This document shows positions 1 to 11,442 of a stretch of 28,910 nucleotides of DNA, piece after piece (position 1 is the first letter of the stretch; the number at the start of each line of letters is the position of its first letter). The translations under genes and the position numbers were made by a program. Source of the stretch: Chromera velia (taxonomy: Eukaryota; Sar; Chromeraceae). The stretch lies in the NCBI GenBank assembly GCA_018398765.1, contig JAHBMJ010000275.1, positions 10,532 to 39,441 of the forward strand, given 5' to 3'. The notes under the pieces were generated by a model. The model did not search any database. It was not told the DNA's origin and was given only the letters and a program-made list of their open reading frames with translations.

Positions 1-13
1 CCCCCCCCCCCCC
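1..13. repeat. Homopolymer C run at left edge
   Basis: Thirteen C in a row open the window. The same length closes it at 28898-28910. This looks like an assembly contig ending in homopolymers rather than a biological feature. Confidence 0.8.
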
Positions 14-2400
14 TTTTCTTCTCTTGCACCCTGACCGTCAGTTTGACCAGGTCGGGCCCCACCAGTTCCTAGGTCGGATGGAGAACAGGAATTAACGAGT
101 TCCTGACAAGGATGCACATACCCCCTGTTCGTACATCCCGTTTGGCAGCTCTAGAGTGAACCCCCATTTTTCTTCTTTTCCATTCCATGTGGTTTAAGAC
201 CTAGTCTATCACTAGGATGTTAATAGTTACTTGCTTAATTATGGTTAATTTAGCCTAGAGTCTCTAAAACCAAAGACGAATGGCAACGCTGTCAACTCAT
301 GCATACAGTTGTAGACTAAGAATTTAAAGTAAGCCGCTGCAGCTTAGCCTGCTTCCGCATGAACATGAACCACTACAACCCTCCATAGTTAATATCTTTT
401 GGTATAGTGTGTAAAACTAGATATTGATTTAGCTAGATATAAGTTATGATATAAAAAATAAGCTTGCAACTAGGTGCAGGATGATAAACATTCTCGAAAA
501 CGTTTGTTCTAGTTTAAGGCTAGTTATCTGCGTGATCAAAAACATCGGTACATCGCCGTGTACTCCACTAAGTATCACTAAGTCCATTTTACATTTTATA
601 CTCCAAAAAGTTTGTCCACATATTATCTCACAGACCTCTTAATTCGCCCTAGTCTAGTCCCCAATGAAAATCTATAGAAAATTGAAGAGTGCATTACCCT
701 ATACAAGCTAGTGCACAGGTACATACGCTAGCTATAATTTTATATACGAAAATTCTTAATTAACGTTAAGTATGCATGTAATAATATTTTACTTCAAGTG
801 CTCGATCAGTATGTTATCTGCATACATATGGACTACTGCATGTATCGAAAAATAAATGAATGAATGAATGTATGCATGCATGCATGAAATTATGCCATGA
901 ATGCATGCAGCAATGAATGATGATGATGATGTTGATGATCATGTATAAGGTTGAAGCTGGTGAGCCATATAAACTCTGACCAACCTAGTATTTCCTGCAT
1001 AGATACAACTTGAATCCTTCGAGAATTCAGATCGACTTATAGGCCTCACTAAAGCATTTGCATGGACCAAAGCCTAGCAAAGGCGGGAATGGATTGAAAT
1101 GGAAACGGAGGGTGGCTCCACCCCTATGCAACATACCAGGGTTAACCAGGGTTAAAATCCCCTTGCACCAGAATGGACTTGCAGTGGTAGGAGAAGCGAC
1201 CAAAAAGGGAGACAAGGCCACAAAGCGAAACCAAAAAAGTGGTTCAAAGCTAGGAACACGTCTCTGTCAGATTAAGAATTGGCAAAGAGTGCAGTCTCTA
1301 GGGTAGGAACCCTACGGAACACTTCCCTGGGTACCGATTCCTGAGGAACGGCTTAGCTGCTAAGCACAGTGGACAACCAGCAGCGAAGAAGAAAAATATA
1401 CAAGATTAAACGAGATCGATGCACGCATTTCGCTTCCTTGCATGGAGCTGACTATAGAATAACTGGAGTACGTTACCTACGTTGTTGTCCTTCAGACTTT
1501 AGTAAGACTAGAGTTCAACTTCGTGAGACACGCTAGGAGACACGATCAATTTTTTTGAGGCAGTGATATTATGAGTAAAATTAAAACAGGATAAGAAAAA
1601 TAAAGAGAAAGAAAAGATGAATGAATTGAGAGACACTCTAGGTCATAGTGTCAGTATGTCATACATGCAGTAGTACAATGTCTAGTACAATCTAGAGTAC
1701 AATACATACTAGAGTACAATCTACATAAAACTTACCTCCTCGTTTACCTCTCACTCAACAAAAACAGGAAAACCTGAGTCTGGGTGAAAAGGCTGGTTCA
1801 AAGTTTAGAATTTATGAGAGCTGCAATTAACATAGATATATCGTCGAGCGCTCGGCATTGGGGCAGGAGGCCAATCCTCCAGACATTAATCCTAATCCTA
1901 ATCCTATATTAGCGAAAGAAACCTAGAAAGGGAAAAAAAAAAAATTACTAGAATTAATCTTAGCTAAAATCAAAGTAAATGAATAATTATTCAAGCTACT
2001 GATAGCCTGCTATAATCAACCTAGCAGTCAATCTGCATGGTACTCAATTAACTATTCATTTAGTTTCATAGAAAAACATAAACACATGCTAGCTCGCATG
2101 CATGCGGTCTAGCATGCAATAACCGCTGAAATAAACGATTGATGTGTCCACAGGTCGGATCCTGTCTGAGAGAGCCTGAAATTCTTTCGCATGAATATCA
2201 TGCATGCTCTCTCAATATAAAGACTGATTTTGATCGGCACACAGTAGGCCATCCATATATACATCATACATGTGCTAGTACATGTGGCTATTACGATGCT
2301 GCGGTGAGCGCATGGGGAAAAGCACGAAGCATGCAAGGTCATCACATGAACTGATTATTCAATATGTAACCAGGCAGGCATGCAGGCAAGCAGGTGCACA
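14..2400. other. Gene-free AT-rich region with short ATGA/ATGC repeats
   Basis: No open frame here reads like protein, and no splice-site pairs join frames convincingly. The DNA is AT-rich, with an ATGA/ATGC-type imperfect repeat near 853-935 and near-repeats of the word AGTACAAT around 1668-1725. A more GC-balanced patch lies at about 1027-1330. Its overlapping 64- and 82-codon frames on both strands look like chance openings. No RNA gene was recognised. Confidence 0.55.
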
Positions 2401-5140
2401 CCAACACAAATATGTAAAAATCGGGAATACAGAAAGATGGGAGAGACAAGAGAGGGAAGAGGAGAAGCGAGTAATGGTCGACGCCCGGCGTCGAAGAAAG
2501 GGAGCAAATCTTCAATTAAGCCTTCAATCAGAGTGCCTGCACTGCAAGACGGCCTGCCCAGCCGCACGTGCAGTCCGGATCCTGTTGTTCAATCACCAAA
2601 AAGACTGAAACAGATAGGAATTAAGACAGGCAGGAAGACACTCTCGTTCACCCACGCATGCACGCACATGCATGTCTTCATTCATTTGTTCATCCTTGAG
2701 TAGATGAGAGTCAGAAATGGACCCATGAAGACAAAGAAGGCAGACCAATAGATTAAAAGACTTTCGAACACAGACAGAATGCAAAGAGATTTTCTGCCGC
2801 TCCCTCCCTCTCGTCCTCTCTTCAATGATGCCTACCTAAGAGACACGTCCAGAGACGAGCAATCCGGACAGTGAGCGAAACCATCACGGACTCCTCCGTG
2901 TTGTCACGTCACCCTCCCGTCTCCGTCTTCTTTCTCTTTTTTTCTGTTTCCAAAACTCAGTGGAAAGAAGACTGGCATGGATGCCAATAAACTGTCTCAC
3001 TGAATCAGCTCGTGTGTGTCGACGGCGTACCAGTGCGTGTGAGCCTTCAAAGCAACGAACAGCAAACTCCTCTTTCTTGCAAGCCCGTTTCAGACTGACT
3101 CACTGGCTTTTTGGCTGACAGACACGGGATGACACGAAGAGATACCGAAGACAAAGCAGAAAGGAAAAGAAAGGTCACATCATTTGTGTGATGTTCGGTC
3201 GACTCACTCGTTTTGTCTGCACACGTGAGAGAGATGATTTAACCGAACTTAAAACGTGCGAACAGGACAGATACAGTGCATTCATTCAGTCGACGAGGGC
3301 GCGGCCCCCTAACGCAGTGAAGCCGTTCTCTCAGTCTGTTTGTCCTTGTCTTTCTTTCCTTCCTTCCTTCTCTTGAATTTCACCTGGGGGGCATACCATT
3401 CTCCTAAAGACACCGGTTGATGCTTGTAGCAAGTGAATCTGTAAGAAAAGAAAAGCAATTAAAGCAAAGGAATAAAATTAAAGCGTCGGAGGAAGAAGCA
3501 GAGACGGTACGCATTCGCCACCCTCGGTCGTCTTCTTCCCTTCATTCCGCCTTTGTGAAAGAAAGAAAGAAAGAAAGAAAGAAAGAAAAGAAAGAGAGAA
3601 AGAAAGAAAGAAAGAAAGAAAAGAAAGAAAGAAAGAAAGAGAGGAAAGAAAGCAAAACTCACAACTACTCAACGGCCAGGAAGACATAATCGGCAGGGCA
3701 GTCGCACCTCCCTCAAGTCGGCACATGAGTGAGTTGAAAAGCAAGGCGCCATCGACATCCTTCTTTCGCCCCACCTCCCCTTTTGCTTTTCTTCTGTCTG
3801 GATTCTTTCAATCTCTTCTCTTCGGTCTCTCCTCCAAAGGAACCTTCCTTTGTTCTACCTTCAGCAAGGAACGCAATCAATCAGTCCCCCCCAAAACTCT
3901 CTATCCTTCCTTCCAGTTGTGCCTCGCTTCATGATGCGACGACACGGGCATCACGTTGTTTGGACTCTCTCTCTCTTCCTCAGCCGGTCAGACATCAACT
4001 TTCCTCACTGTCAGTCTCTTTTTGTTGCCCATCGTTTTCTTCAGCCGAGTGAATGAGAGGGCGGCTCACTGTAGTACACACACATACGAATTGCAGGGGG
4101 TAGATACACAAAGATAGATAAACAGACAGACAGAAGTGCACACACAAGCAAAGAGAAAAGGAAGACCCTTATCTCGTCAAGACCAGTCGCAAGGTCAACG
4201 ATTTGGTTGAATGCATGCAGGCTGACACAGACAGACAGACAGACAGACAGCAGTCAACAGGGACAGCCGATCCAATGGAGATAGAGAGTTTTGTAGAGTG
4301 ACGGGGAGGGAAGGAGAGAGAGGGAGAGAGACCAAAGAGCCGGAACTAAAGGAGCTAGAGATGAAGGAAGGCACTCACTGCACTAGAAACAGAGAGAAGA
4401 TAGGAGCATAGTCACGTAAGTTCAGTCACGTGTTGGTTTCATCAAACCATCAGTCACGCTGTCCACGCACCCAGACAAACATGTATAGAAGACGGAGAAG
4501 GAAGAGGAACAGACAGACAGTTGGCCAGATCAGCAGAATCGACACCAAAAAGACACACACAAGAAGGGAGGGTAGGTAACAAAAGAGGGACAGACTAATT
4601 AATTCTTTCTCTGACTAGCTGACTTGACTACCCCAGCAAAAAGACAAGAAGGGAGGACAGGAAGAAAGAAAGAAGAAAGTAATGAATTATGGGTTCAAAA
4701 CACCCCTACGGCGTCGACTGGGTGCGTGTGAGACACCCTCCAAGGCCTCCCCGAGTTCTTTCTTTACAAAAAGGGTACAGAGAATTCTTTCTTCACAAAG
4801 AGAGTACAGAGAAAGCGAACAAAACGAAAAGATTGAATGAAGCCAAAAAGAAACTGATTGTCCATTCCCTCGCCCCTCCAGTGTACACAGTCAATTCAAT
4901 TCAATTCAAATGCCCTTCTCTCTCTTCATCAGCATGCAACCAAGAAATTGCTCGTTCCTCTTTGTCGTACAAAGAAAGTAAGAAAGCGAAGATGGGCCAG
5001 AGGGAGGCGTGAGACAAGAAAGAAGAAGCAATTAAGAAAAGAAACTGCGCGTTCTTCTCTGTTTAAAACTCAAACCTCTCTCGTCTATCTGAGCATCATT
5101 TGAAAGGAGGAACATGAACAAGTACATTAATTGATTGATT
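2401..5140. other. Gene-free region, purine/pyrimidine-rich, with short tandem repeats
   Basis: The open frames here are short (60 to 122 codons), overlap on both strands and have low-complexity translations. None matches a family I know. The stretch contains a GAAA array (3558-3655), a short CAGA array near 4226-4252, and several other CAGA-rich patches between about 4120 and 4520. A missed small-exon gene cannot be excluded without transcripts. Confidence 0.5.
3558..3655. repeat. GAAA tandem microsatellite
   Basis: Nearly perfect GAAA/AAAG tetramer repeats about 100 bases long, with occasional GAGA interruptions. They give artificial Lys/Glu/Arg frames on the plus strand and Phe/Leu/Ser frames on the minus strand, neither of which should be read as protein. 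Confidence 0.9.
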
Positions 5141-5438
5141 GATTGACGCCCGCAGTGACATGGATGCACCCCTCCCACCCCGACCCTTTCACCCAAACAC
5201 CATGCACGCACCTCTCAAATGGGTGGGTGCATTGCATTGACATGATGCGTAATGAAGGCCCTTGCAAGCAATCCCATCCGACGATGGGAGATCCGAATTC
5301 TGATTCCATCGTAAATCCTTTTCCTTCCATGCCAGCCGTCTCTTCATTCCTTCTACTGACCCCCCTGACTGCAAGCAAGCATGTCCAGAACGATGGACTC
5401 GGACACCTGCCTCTCACAGCAACGCAACAGACAGACCC
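5141..5438. other. Region downstream of the J-domain gene
   Basis: This stretch follows the stop codon of the minus-strand J-domain gene, so it probably contains its 3' untranslated region. A short TTGA repeat lies near 5129-5146. I saw no clear AATAAA signal on the minus strand. A 96-codon minus-strand frame (5417-5127) has no recognisable pattern. If the last intron boundaries of the gene are wrong, an extra exon could lie here. Confidence 0.35.
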
Positions 5439-8400
5439 CTACGAGTTGCTCACCCCCCTCCTCGATTTTCCCTTCTCCTGCAGGTCCGCATGTCTCGAAG
5501 AAGACCCTTGAATGTTCGAGTCAGACCGTCTCCTTTGAGAGGAAGCAGAAGAGGTGTTCGGGTACGCGGCTACAGGCGCCATGTGCCTGATGCCGTACCC
5601 AGAATTGAGGGGACACGTAGGAAGCTCTTCCCTGCAAGATTGCAAGAGATGAAGGTAGACAGGGCGATCGATACATGTGGTGTGTGTGTGAAATTGAAAG
5701 ACAGAAATAATCAATTGTGCACACATATGGATGCTGCGTTTTTTCAACAGAGCTTCATCAAGAAAACCTGTACCTCTCCATCGGCCACACACACGCACGC
5801 ACGCACCGAGCGAGAGAGAAAGTGAAGGAAAGAAGTGAGACCCCAAGGCACGAAAGAGACACCGTGTGTTTGCGTTCTTCTTAATGACCGTCAAGCTACA
5901 ATACCCTGGACTTGGTAAAGAGACTGAAATGACTGACTGTTGTTTGATCAGACACTGGTCCGGTAGAGGGCGGAGACCCAGCGGCCCGTGACGGTTGAGG
6001 GGGGGGGGCTCAGGGAAATCATCCTCGGAGTAGGTCGAGGAGGAGTCACTTTCGACCCTTTCCCTTTCCCTCTGGGCAGCGTCATTCCCTCTCACAGCCT
6101 GCCCGCTCTGAGTGGGCGAAGATGCGTATGCAGAAGGGGCAACTGGAGCACCCGTAGAAGGGACCGTTGCAGCTTGCGCCCCTTTCCTTTTGGGGCCGAA
6201 GAGTCGCCTGAAGGGCCCGCCGCCCTCGCGCGCAGGAGATGTTTTTCGAGTCAGACCCGCAATCATCTCTCCTGCAAGGGCAGTCGAGCTGGGGGGGCCT
6301 CTTCGTGCTGCTGCTGCTGCTGCTGCTGCTGCTGCGGATGGCTGTACAAAGGGGCACCGACACTCGACATCGCTGTTTTCTCTTGAAGATGGGTGGCCTC
6401 TCTTGGACCCACCCGAAGAGAAACGGCTGCTCTGTGAGTGTCCCTTCGTCTCCCTCTCCCTCACCGGTTGACGGGGGCCGCTCGGTGAAGAGGCACCCTG
6501 GCAGGTGGGGGAACAAGCACAGCGTGCACATGCGCACTGGCAGTTGTGTAAGACCAGATTCCACCCCCTTGGTGTCGCATCGCCATCTCCTACCAACGTA
6601 TAGGGTCGAGAGGAAGCACCCACCCCTCCACTGACAGGAGACCCCTCGAGAAGGGAAATCGACCCCTCTCGTCTCCGGGTATCATCAGTGGGGCACTCAT
6701 CCTCCTCATCACACTCCTCTGCTGCCCTACCGTGCTGGTTGTGCTGGTTGTGGAGATCCCACCGCATCCTGTAGCAGATGGAAGTCGTCTCGGGGGCTCC
6801 CCCTCCTACTCCCACTGCGACAGGGAGGCAGGAGGACGAGCGTGCTGCTGATGAACGGAACATCCCCATACCCATGCCCAAAGGGTTTGAAGACGAAGAC
6901 GCAGAAGAGGGAGGAAGGATGGGGGGACCGCAAGGAATGTCGTCGGATGGAAGCGCAGGGGGGGAAAGGGGAGGTGAAAAATCAGCGGGTGGGAGCGCCA
7001 CTCCCCCCCGCACCAGCCCATTCCCCGGAAGAGACAGAGTCTCTGAATCCGACCTCAACCCTGCGCCTTCAACTTTCACCCCGTCTCCTCTACACGAGAC
7101 GGAACGACCGGGAGCGGAGACGGGAGAACTGGAATATGGGTTGACGGACAGAGTGAATGAAGCCGAGGAGGAGGAGGACGCAGAGGGGTAACCATGGGTG
7201 AGAGCATCGGGACTTCTGGAGCGGGAGTGAGACGGATTGGAGGGCACACGCTGGAAACCCCCACACCGCCTCCTCCGCGCTTCTGCTGCGGTTCCGGCGG
7301 AGCCCCCAATCTCTGTGTTGAGAGAAGGACGAGAGCACTGCGAGCCGTTCCTAGGGGGGCCGGTTTTGGAATTCTCCTTTGCCCCCTTCCCTCCCCTCCT
7401 TCCTACGAGTTGCATCGGAGTAATGCAGGGAGAGGACGCAAGACAGTCAGGATTCAGCAAAGAGGATGAACAGGCCCCCCCTGAAGCACCTGAGAATGAC
7501 TCTTTGTTTCCTCCGCCCCCCCCTCCTCCCTTGCCTCCACTTCCTGAGTGATGATTGTGGAGATCAAGAAATGACTCCAGGGACTCAGTTGCCGTCTCCG
7601 AGGGAGGACAGCCGGCTGTGGGGGGAGGGAACCTGAGAGGTCCGAGCGGAAGACTGCTGCAGTGACGAACGGACGGCAAGCTCGGCGAGCAGATGGGCGG
7701 GTGACCATCAGATGAGGCAGACGAGGCTGAAGAAGACGACGAAGCGGAAGACGCGGAACTTCCACCCCCATCGGCACGCATACCGACAAGAGGCCTAAGA
7801 CCCTCTGACTCTCTCTCAATGGTCGGACTTGTGTCACGACCCTGTACAGCATTGTTGAGATGAATCACCGACTCGAGTCTTTCCTTCTGGGACTGGAAAG
7901 AACAGGACGAATCGGCAGAAAGAAAGGGTTGAAGTACGGATGCACCGGAGTCCATTTCAGTGAAGGCTGCTTGGTCACAGGGTTCTGTGGGAGACGGAGA
8001 GGGACCACGAAACTCCGTTTGTGCCCTGGAGGACCCCAAACGAGACGGCGCTTCTTGGGCTTGGGAGGTTCTCTGCACTGTGTTGACTCTGCTGAGAACC
8101 TCGCGCAAGTTTTCCATCACGCTGTTCGAACTGTCTCCTCGGGGAGGGCACGGGGGCCAGACGCCCCTCACGCTCTTCGGAGTTGGGGCTGGGGTCGGAC
8201 ACCCACCCGATGGTGGGGGGGAAGGGCTGGGAGAGGGAGAGGGGGAAGCGGAGGGAATTCCTGCGGAGCGGGGCCGAGGGGGGTAATGCTTTTCTGCTGC
8301 CTGCCTCCACGTATCTCGGAGCTCCTTCAAGTACTGCAGCCGAAGAAAGAAAGGAAAGAGCACAGCAGGCAAAGCATTGTTGGCTTTGCATCACGATAAA

Positions 8401-10480
8401 AGAAATGGGAACAGAAAAAAAGACGTGAAAACAGGGAGGAAGCTGAAGGATGGAGCCTGTGACTGGAATTGCGAAGGAGACAGAAAGCAACGAGAACAGC
8501 CAAGAATGCTTCACCGTGCCTTTTCCTTAACTGACCTTGTCCGTGAGAGCGATTGCCGTACCACTATCATGAAAGAGACGGCCTGGAGGGGTTGGTGCAC
8601 CCGAACCAGGTCGGCGGGCCGAGGAGGAGGCTGCGGGGACGCTCCCGCCCTGTTGTTGGTGCTGCTGCGGGTGACATGGCTGCTGCTGCTGCTGCTGCTG
8701 TTGCTTCTGTTGCTGACACCCTTGAAGCCAGTCCTCTGTGATTCTGCCGTGACATGCCTGATGCTGCTGCTGTTGAATGGGCTCCAGAACCGGTCTAGCG
8801 GAACGGGGAAGCGGCTGTGCAGCAAGGCAGTCTGCAAACTTGTTGAACAGTTTACACACCTTGTCCTGCTGTTTGGGAAGAAAACACTTCCTCCCAGCAG
8901 ACCCCCCTTCCATCCCGTGAGCTCTTGCCGCAGCAGCGAACGCAGTCTGAGGGCCGACATTCAGAACGCGTCCTGCCGCCATGAAGGTCAAGCTCTGGTG
9001 ATGATAGACGGTGGTCGGGCAACTGGAGTTCGAATTGGAGGGTGAGTGCTGAGCAGCTGCCCCCCCTCTCTCGCTGCATCCACCGTCTGTGGAAACTTTA
9101 TCACTCACGCTGGCGGGCGCATCTCTATCTTCCTCACCTCCACACACACCACTACCAGCACCCCGAAAGCTCCCGCAGGCACCCCCACTTACAGACGATC
9201 CCGCAAAGGACCGCCCCCCTTGTCGACCTGCCACTGCATCATGAGGGGTAGTCGGGGCGTCTGAGTGTTCATGCACAGACGTGGAAGCACAAGAACTCGG
9301 TTCACACCCACTGGCAACATGGCAGTGAGATGCACTGGGGGAGAGGCAAGAGTCAAACTCTTCCCCCTCCCCTCTCACAGGGGGCCCTCTCAACTGGGCA
9401 CTGACAAAGGAGCGCCACCTCTCGTCAAGGTCATCAAACGGATCTCTGCACCAGGAAAGAGAGCGAGCGACACAAAAAACCGGTACAAGGAATGCAACGG
9501 CGAACTGTTTGAGGGAACGTCGCTGTACTTCGTAAAATACCAGGGAAAGGAATTCAGAAGAGCGATAAATGAGATCGAGAGAAGGAAAGGGACGAAAACG
9601 GCGGAAGACACGGGAAAGCCCGGCAGAGGAAGGACAAAAGAGACGACTGTAGTGCTGCAAAGTCCTCATGCACTTACCCGTCTCTGAAAAACTGGAGGAA
9701 CACTGCCTGCGCATCATGGGCGGCAAAGAAAAATCCCTCATCCTCATCCATTTCCGTCTCCGTTGTCTGACGGCTGAGTCTTTTTCCGTCTCCACACCTC
9801 CCAGCCTCGCCAGACACCAGAAAAGAGTGATCTTCTTCCTCCATAGCAGAGTGGAACGACATCTCCTTCGCTTCTTTCCCCTCTACAGATGAGTCGGAGG
9901 TCTCCCTCCCCACACATCCTCTTTTCTTCGGCTGGAAAACACCAGCAATAAACTTGATGGGGCACTGATGCCTGCAAGACTTCTGTGAAGCCTCTTTCTG
10001 TGCTGCCTCTTGCTGTCGTAACAGTTCCCTCCTCACTGCTTCCTCCCTGTGTCGGATTTTTGCGTCATACCGCTCTCTGTCCGCAGGGACACTGAGGATC
10101 GTGTAGGCAATGGAGATCTTGTGAAATCTCTCCTTTGCCTCTGGCTCTGGGTTCTTGTCGGGGTGGTTTTCTAGAGCTGCACAGAGAAGGGAAAGCGTTA
10201 CTTGAACGAAAGAAAGTGGCGAAAGGGGGGGAAGGAAGCACACAGGAGAGTCAAGTCTCGTGACACATCACCCGAAGAAACGGCTTGTGGCACAAGGGAG
10301 AAGGGGTGAACGGAGCTCTCGTGTGAACTATGAATCTGTGAAGAGAAAGCTCAGAGCGGAAGGACGAGAAGCACCGCAAAGGGGAAGAGGGAACTCACCC
10401 AGTCTGCGGTATGCCTTACAAACTTCCAAGGGGGTTGCATCGCGAGGGAGTTGAAGTTCTGAATACAAATCAAAAGACAT
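5439..10480 (-). CDS. J-domain (DnaJ/Hsp40-like) protein with long low-complexity tail, 5 exons
   Basis: Inferred exons on the minus strand are 10480-10399, 10176-9678, 9445-8536, 8333-5938 and 5631-5439. All phases agree and the total is 4,080 bases, about 1,359 residues plus stop. Residues 1-34 begin MSFDLYSELQLPRDATPLEV and run on through KAYRRLALENHPDKN. This is helices I and II of a J domain with the HPD motif (His32-Pro33-Asp34) that stimulates Hsp70 ATPase. FHKISIAYTILSVPADRERYD is helix III. The rest lacks the DnaJ zinc-finger and client-binding domains, so it is a class C (DNAJC-type) protein. The tail is Ser/Pro/Gly-rich with polyGln, polyGly, polyAla and a Cys cluster. An in-frame ATG at 10492 would add four residues; an in-frame TGA lies further upstream. 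The last donor (GTCAGT at 5937) is the least certain boundary; GTGTCT nearby is also in phase. Partner Hsp70 and location are unknown. Confidence 0.85.
6308..6334 (-). repeat. CAG trinucleotide run read as polyalanine
   Basis: Nine CTG units on the plus strand (CAG on the minus strand) lie inside exon 4 of the J-domain gene. They are read in the GCA frame, giving an alanine run in the tail. Confidence 0.85.
8680..8715 (-). repeat. CAG/CAA trinucleotide run read as polyglutamine
   Basis: Seven perfect CTG units on the plus strand plus TTG/CTT variants lie inside exon 3 of the J-domain gene. They are read as CAG/CAA, giving a Gln-rich segment, with more Gln-His-rich sequence on both sides. Confidence 0.85.
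10399..10480 (-). other. Exon 1 of J-domain gene, not a stand-alone open frame
   Basis: The exon holds 27 codons plus one base and ends in a CTGG|GTGAGT donor. It is too short to show up as an open frame by itself. It supplies J-domain helix I and most of helix II (LYSELQLPRDATPLEVCKAY). The leftover G joins CT of the next exon to make Ala28 of YRRLALENHPDKN, which confirms the splice because the joined text matches the J-domain consensus exactly where expected. Confidence 0.85.
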
Positions 10481-11442
10481 TGTGGCTTGCATGCGTGAGT
10501 CTTTGTCTCAAAACTCCGCCGGTTCACGGAGCGAACCGTCGAAAAGATCGTTCTCTTCACGAAAAGAATGCCTTCCACTGGAACGCTACATCATGGTGAA
10601 CTTGGCAGAAATCATTCTTCACTTGTGAATGCTGATCAAAGCCAGCGGACGTTCACCGCTTCCACCGACATCGAGATGCACTTATTAATCACTCTACAGC
10701 AGCTGTATACAGATCAGTCAAGTGAAAGACGCGGATGAGCTTCTCTCTGAGTGCATGGGGTCAGAGAGATCGAACCGATCATTTTCGACAGCTCGGAAGG
10801 GCGGCTGGTCTCGCGGGGCAGGCCGTGTGGGACCTGACGCACGCAGGGGTCGGACCCGCGTCCCGCGCCGCCCTGCATGGTTGCCACCGTGCCACGCGGC
10901 CCGGCGGCCGGGCCGGTGCCGCGCCGATCTTCGTGCGCGTGCTTAATTGCCACACACTGCTTGGGCGCGGGCCCGCGTCGCGGAGTCCAGACACTGGCCC
11001 CGGAAAGTACTGTGCATGGGTGGCACTTATTAATAAAGCAATGAAGTGTACATACATACCGATACATAATTAAGTGTGCAAAAAATGCATACATCAAATT
11101 AATATATACAGATACATATATACATTTGCATATATATATATATATACGTACGTACATTTACATATACACCGTATACACGCGTATAGACATATATACAATT
11201 AACGCATTCATGTATATACATACTCACAATACATCAAGATTGTGCACGGAGAACGTAGAATTCTACTCGATCTCTCTGAAAAACAGTTCTTCGAGAGAGT
11301 GAGCATTCTTTTCCCTAATCAACCGGGACGGCCACAGGAAACCAAGACAAAAAGTGCCAGCGCAGGACGAAAATATACAGAAATCTGGACCAGAGACGTA
11401 CTGCATTGCACATCAGCTGTAAGGAAAGTCATTTGACAAGCC
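10481..11442. promoter_or_regulatory. Divergent intergenic region between the two genes
   Basis: This 962-base gap separates the start codons of the minus-strand J-domain gene and the plus-strand LRR gene. It must hold both promoters and 5' untranslated regions. About 10796-11010 is strikingly GC-rich and CpG-rich, with a small hairpin at 10898-10914 (stem GGCCCGG/CCGGGCC). It is followed at about 11030-11240 by a TA-rich tract with a TATATA run near 11131-11146. No specific factor site or confirmed TATA box can be named. Sharing of control between the genes is inference from geometry alone. Confidence 0.5.

Noticed and set aside
1133-1160. Telomere-like AGGGTTAACCAGGGTTAA
   Set aside because: Only two imperfect units, internal to the window and not tandem.
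7975-8514. 179-codon minus-strand frame overlapping exon 4 of the J-domain gene
   Set aside because: It is a shadow frame across the intron/exon boundary. The other frame joins in phase with exons 1-3 and carries the conserved start YLKELRDTWRQAA.
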